Shown here: positions 60,615-64,000 of the stretch, piece after piece
Layout of the letters: each line of letters begins with the position of its first letter
Numbering within the stretch: the first letter of the stretch is position 1
Source of the DNA: Raphanus sativus
Taxonomy: Eukaryota > Streptophyta > Magnoliopsida > Brassicales > Brassicaceae
Assembly (NCBI RefSeq): GCF_000801105.2
Contig: NC_079519.1
Location: 27,689,288-27,753,287, forward strand
DNA: 64,000 nt
Reading direction: 5' to 3'
The notes under the pieces: generated by a model
The model's input: only the letters and a program-made list of their open reading frames with translations
Told to the model about the DNA's origin: nothing
Database searches by the model: none
Made by a program: the position numbers and the translations under genes

Positions 60615-61633
60615 ATACTATTAAAGTAGGATCCTATTGATTTTTTTACTAAAAATACCATTTTCTTTACTAACATTTCATATTTCATTAAGGGCAATCA
60701 AGTAATATTAATGACATATCTATATTGGGTCTTTTTTTTATTCAGCCCACTGCCCACATCATATATCTCTCGGGCCATTTGGGCCTGGAGAAAATAAAAT
60801 CTAATTTTCTAAACATAAATATTCATTAGACCTGGACGTTCGGGTATCCATTCGGGTACGGGTCGGTTCTTTTGGATATCGGATTTTTTGGATTTTGAAA
60901 TTAAACCCCATTCGGGTATTATAAAATTTTGGATCAGGTTCGAATCGGGTTCCGGGTTCGGGTGGGTTCGGTTCTCATGCATAAGAACCTGAAAAATAAC
61001 CAAAATACCAAAATATCTAAAACGGGTTCGGTTATTTGTACTCAAAGTAACCAAAGTATCTGATTCGGTTCAAATTTTTGTATCCAAATTACTCAAAAAT
61101 AACCAAAAGTGACCAAAAATATCTATTCTATACAGTTTTTTGGGTAAATTTTTATCCAAACTATCATATTTTATCCAAAAATACTCAAAAGTATCGAAAA
61201 TAACTACTATAGTTAACTTATAATATTAGTTTAAAATATTAAAATAATTATAAATATAATTATAACATATATTTTTAGATATATATTCACATTTCAGATA
61301 TCTTCGGGTACTCATTCGGTTCTCGGTTCGGGTCGGGTTCGGGACCGGTTCTTCGGATATAGCAATTTAGAACTCATTCGAATATTTATCCCGAGTCTGA
61401 TCGGATTCGGAACCCTGATTTTCGGGTCGGTTTCAGGTTGGTTCTTCGGGTCCGAATGATGTGATGAGGCCTATTCTCCTTTAAAATGAAACACGATAAA
61501 GAAAGATAAAAAGTTTATTTTTAATAAAAAAACAAATATATAAAAATATGATATTTACTAAATATTTTTCAATTTTTTTAAAAAAATAAAGGAAAATAAA
61601 TCCGCGCTTTGAAAGCGCGGATCAAAATCTAGT
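60610..61633 (+). mobile_element. Non-autonomous Helitron (about 1.02 kb), second of the pair
   Basis: It begins at or within the CTAGT end of the first copy (TATACTATTAAAGTAGGATC). It ends with the same hairpin, CCGCGCTTTGAAAGCGCGG, ATCAAAATCTAGT and a host T. It contains a nested TTCGG/CGGGTTCGG-rich segment (60826-61470) of the style seen in the hAT-like elements. Confidence 0.75.
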
Positions 61634-61659
61634 TATAAGTTAAAGGAATTGCCTTTAAC

Positions 61660-61830
61660 ACTTAAGTCTCTCGTATATATTACCCTAACCAAATGACAAA
61701 GAGGTCGTAACCGGCGGCGAACTGCAGCCTGTCGTACCATAAGAGTGTGGGAGCCACCCAGTGAATCTTTTGAAGATTGCGGACAAGCAGGTTTGGAGTC
61801 CATCCACAGTGGTAAGAAAAACTGACCGAA
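61660..61830 (-). pseudogene. Unidentified protein-coding fragment
   Basis: On the minus strand an open segment (about 61817-61685) reads HCGWTPNLLVRNLQKIHWVA then PTLLWYDRLQFAAGYDLF, VIWLG and a TAA stop. Its composition is protein-like and unlike the AT-rich surroundings. It is upstream-limited by stops, so it may be a last exon or a captured piece. I do not recognise the family. Confidence 0.4.
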
Positions 61831-62984
61831 AATTAAGTAATAATAGACGGCTTGTTGATGTGTGTGTTTGTGAGGCTGGACGGTGGAGATTAGTCTTCTT
61901 CTGGACCCTACCTGTTTGGTTTATTTTTGGTCCGAATACAAGCTTTCCACCTCATCTCGGCCGTCCGATGACTCCCTCTCGTGGGCCCAACCATCTTCTC
62001 TATTGCAATCCACGTCACCCCTACTAGCTAGGATTTTAGGGTTACACTTGCACCCAATTCTATTAGTACTAATGTTATATGTCAAGCCCAAACACACATC
62101 TTTTCGCCGAAAATGATTTAGGTGTGTTAATCTAGATTCTTCACGCAAAGAATTTACTATACATGGCTATCTGTATCCACGAATTCTCCGTTGAAGATCG
62201 ACAAATATATGTTGAATATCTTTAATCGCACATATGAACGACTACATATGACTCGTTCTGCTCTCACTCGTCACTCCAACGTTTAAAACGACATGATTTT
62301 TTTTTTGTTTTAAAAATTCTTTAAATTAGCATCGGATATCAAATGGTCGACTATTCAAAACAGAAGCTAATTAACACTTAGGACACAAATAATAACCGAA
62401 TTGTTTGAGTTATTTTGTTCATACGATTGGATTTTTAGGAGGGACTCCAAAAGCAGAGTCACAATCAAAGACAGAGATTAGATGTGAGGCCACGCTACAT
62501 CACCTAGTAAACCTCGCATATGGTGCGATAAAATTCTATATGATTTGTTGTTTAAGAGATATTGTTTTATGGACATGGAAGGGATTGAAATGATATAACT
62601 TTAACCTAACATTTCTCTCAAAAAAAAAAAACTTTAACCTAACATGCATGGCACAGCTGAGCTCACATGCTGCATGCATAGACTAGTAGAATATGTGACG
62701 ACTACAAAAGAAATCGTTGTGATGAACTGGTGATACCATGACCATCATACGGCATGCTACACGAAGAAAAGAAAAGAAAAAAGATCCAAAAATTGTTGAC
62801 ACAATCAGTCAATTGATCTTCTTTTTTTTTTTGGTCAAACCTTAATGGTCGTTCTTTTTATTAGAGAAAACCTTAATAGTCATTCAATTTTTCTTTTCCT
62901 CGCTCATATATAGGATCAGGATGATTAATCGTCTGTATTAATGTCACATGTCGTGTGCGAATTGTGGACATATCAACTAAACTA
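61831..62984. other. Intergenic stretch, no gene recognised
   Basis: Somewhat richer in GC to about 62110. The plus frame 62405-62593 (62 codons) has no known domain. Confidence 0.45.
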
Positions 62985-62985
62985 A

Positions 62986-63612
62986 GGCCAAGTCCAACCA
63001 GACGCTATAAAGTTAAAATAGTGTAGGATTTGACGTTTTTTTCTCCAATGGCACGGTAAAACAAACGGCAAAATAGTGGGATTCCTTTATTTGCTACAGT
63101 GTCACACCATATTTGGTGCTGTACTGTAGCGACGGCAAATTTTTTTTTTTTTTTTTCAAAACTGCTTCCTTTATGTCAAATCAAAGCTGTTTATTTATAT
63201 ATTGTCTATCTAACTGATTAAATTTGATTTAGATTACTATTTTATAAATAGATCAAAAAAGAAAAATAAAAATATATAACAAAGTTTGATTTACACATTG
63301 AAAATTAACTTACAAAATAAACTAATATTTTAATATAACTGTTATATAATACATTTATATTGACACAGAAATATTATTTTTATTATAGTTTTATATTAGT
63401 TGATAGCTTTTATTCATAAAATATTAGCATTTATCAAAACAAAACAAAAACAAAAAGAATCTTAGTTAATAATATAATAATAAAGAATATTTATTTTAGT
63501 GTAATATTTGGTGTTGTGGTTGGAGAGTCAAAAAAATTTAGTGCTAAAATTACATTAAAATGGTGTTGTTTTGATACTAAAATAGTGTTATGGGTTGGAG
63601 ATGCCATAAGCG
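62986..63612. mobile_element. Probable MITE of the TCCAACC family
   Basis: The left end GGCCAAGTCCAACCAGACGC and the right end, reversed, TGGCATCTCCAACCCATAAC are imperfect inverted repeats. TACTAAAATAGTGTTATGG near the right end is shared with the short element at 46628-46686. No exact duplication was read. Confidence 0.6.
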
Positions 63613-63891
63613 AAGCTAGTTTAAATGGTCCATTTAAAATGGACATTTGCTTTAGTATATAAAGAATCCATTGTTATTTATAAACCTATGTTTATTTGGG
63701 ACCAAACCAACTGATATGGTTTCTACGTAAATGGCCATTTGATGAATCGAGGAAAGGTACGGTTACTTAATCATTCCCTCATATATTATTTGAGAAGTAC
63801 TACAACATTTTATCTCTAACATATATCACTACTAAAATGCTTTTTAGAGTTTTTAAAGAATTAAGTTGGTGTATCAAAACAATATATTATA

Positions 63892-64000
63892 TCTTATTTA
63901 TTAAAATAGAAGTCATGACTTATTTCATGTGTGATTTTTTAGTTTGAACTCTTCCTTAGAAAATCATAACTTTAAATAGGTATATTATTTATTCAACTAT
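63892..64000 (+). mobile_element. Helitron-like 5' end, cut by the window edge
   Basis: TCTTATTTATTAAAATAGAA then GTCATGACTTATTTCATGTG follows a host A. It matches the end at 35842 over about 35 bases. The remainder lies outside the window. Confidence 0.55.

Noticed and set aside
60826..61470. TTCGG-rich segment as a third clear hAT-like element
   Set aside because: Composition fits, but I could not find matching TAGGG ends or an 8-bp duplication, so only the copies at 2552 and 25677 are called.

Overview
The window is nuclear DNA of a crucifer, most likely Brassica or a close relative. It has AT-rich intergenic space packed with small non-autonomous transposons, genes with short GT-AG introns, and predicted proteins that match what I remember of Arabidopsis proteins almost residue for residue. 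No rRNA, canonical tRNA, CRISPR, operon or prokaryotic feature was seen. Arabidopsis names and locus numbers below come from memory of those proteins and were not searched.

Layout. (1) 1-1315, minus: 5' part of a WD40-repeat gene that runs off the left edge (At1g64610-like). (2) 1.3-20 kb: transposon desert with two hAT-like elements' first copy, a Tourist-like MITE, a 5'-truncated LINE, a Mutator-type MITE carrying telomere-like DNA and a Helitron. (3) 20056-22519, plus: LHW-type atypical bHLH gene, eight exons (LHL3/bHLH157-like). (4) 24151-24784, minus: early nodulin-like phytocyanin gene, copy a (ENODL8-like). (5) 25.65-26.55 kb: last codons of a second methionine gamma-lyase gene, split by an 809-bp hAT-like element. 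(6) 27012-29247, minus: BODYGUARD1-type hydrolase. (7) 36565-38199, minus: complete methionine gamma-lyase gene. (8) 43.5-44.65 kb, plus: 3' remnants of an MFS transporter gene, one exon duplicated. (9) 45173-45807, plus: ENODL8-like copy b. (10) 50595-51827, plus: ORMDL gene. (11) 56646-57903, minus: Dof gene (DOF1.8-like). The right end carries two end-to-end Helitrons and MITEs.

The genes do not form one pathway, but nearly all belong to one Arabidopsis neighbourhood (At1g64610 to At1g64670). Here they lie in a mirror-image arrangement around BDG1: ENODL8(-), MGL fragment(+), BDG1(-), MGL(-), MFS fragment(+), ENODL8(+). The two ENODL8 copies sit in a 1.4-kb inverted duplication with about 99% identical second exons, while the MGL copies have diverged clearly. 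The neighbourhood's genes are divided between the two arms with little overlap. This points to an inverted segmental duplication followed by reciprocal loss, with later conversion or re-duplication at ENODL8. Transposon boundaries are supported wherever possible by target-site duplications read directly from the sequence.
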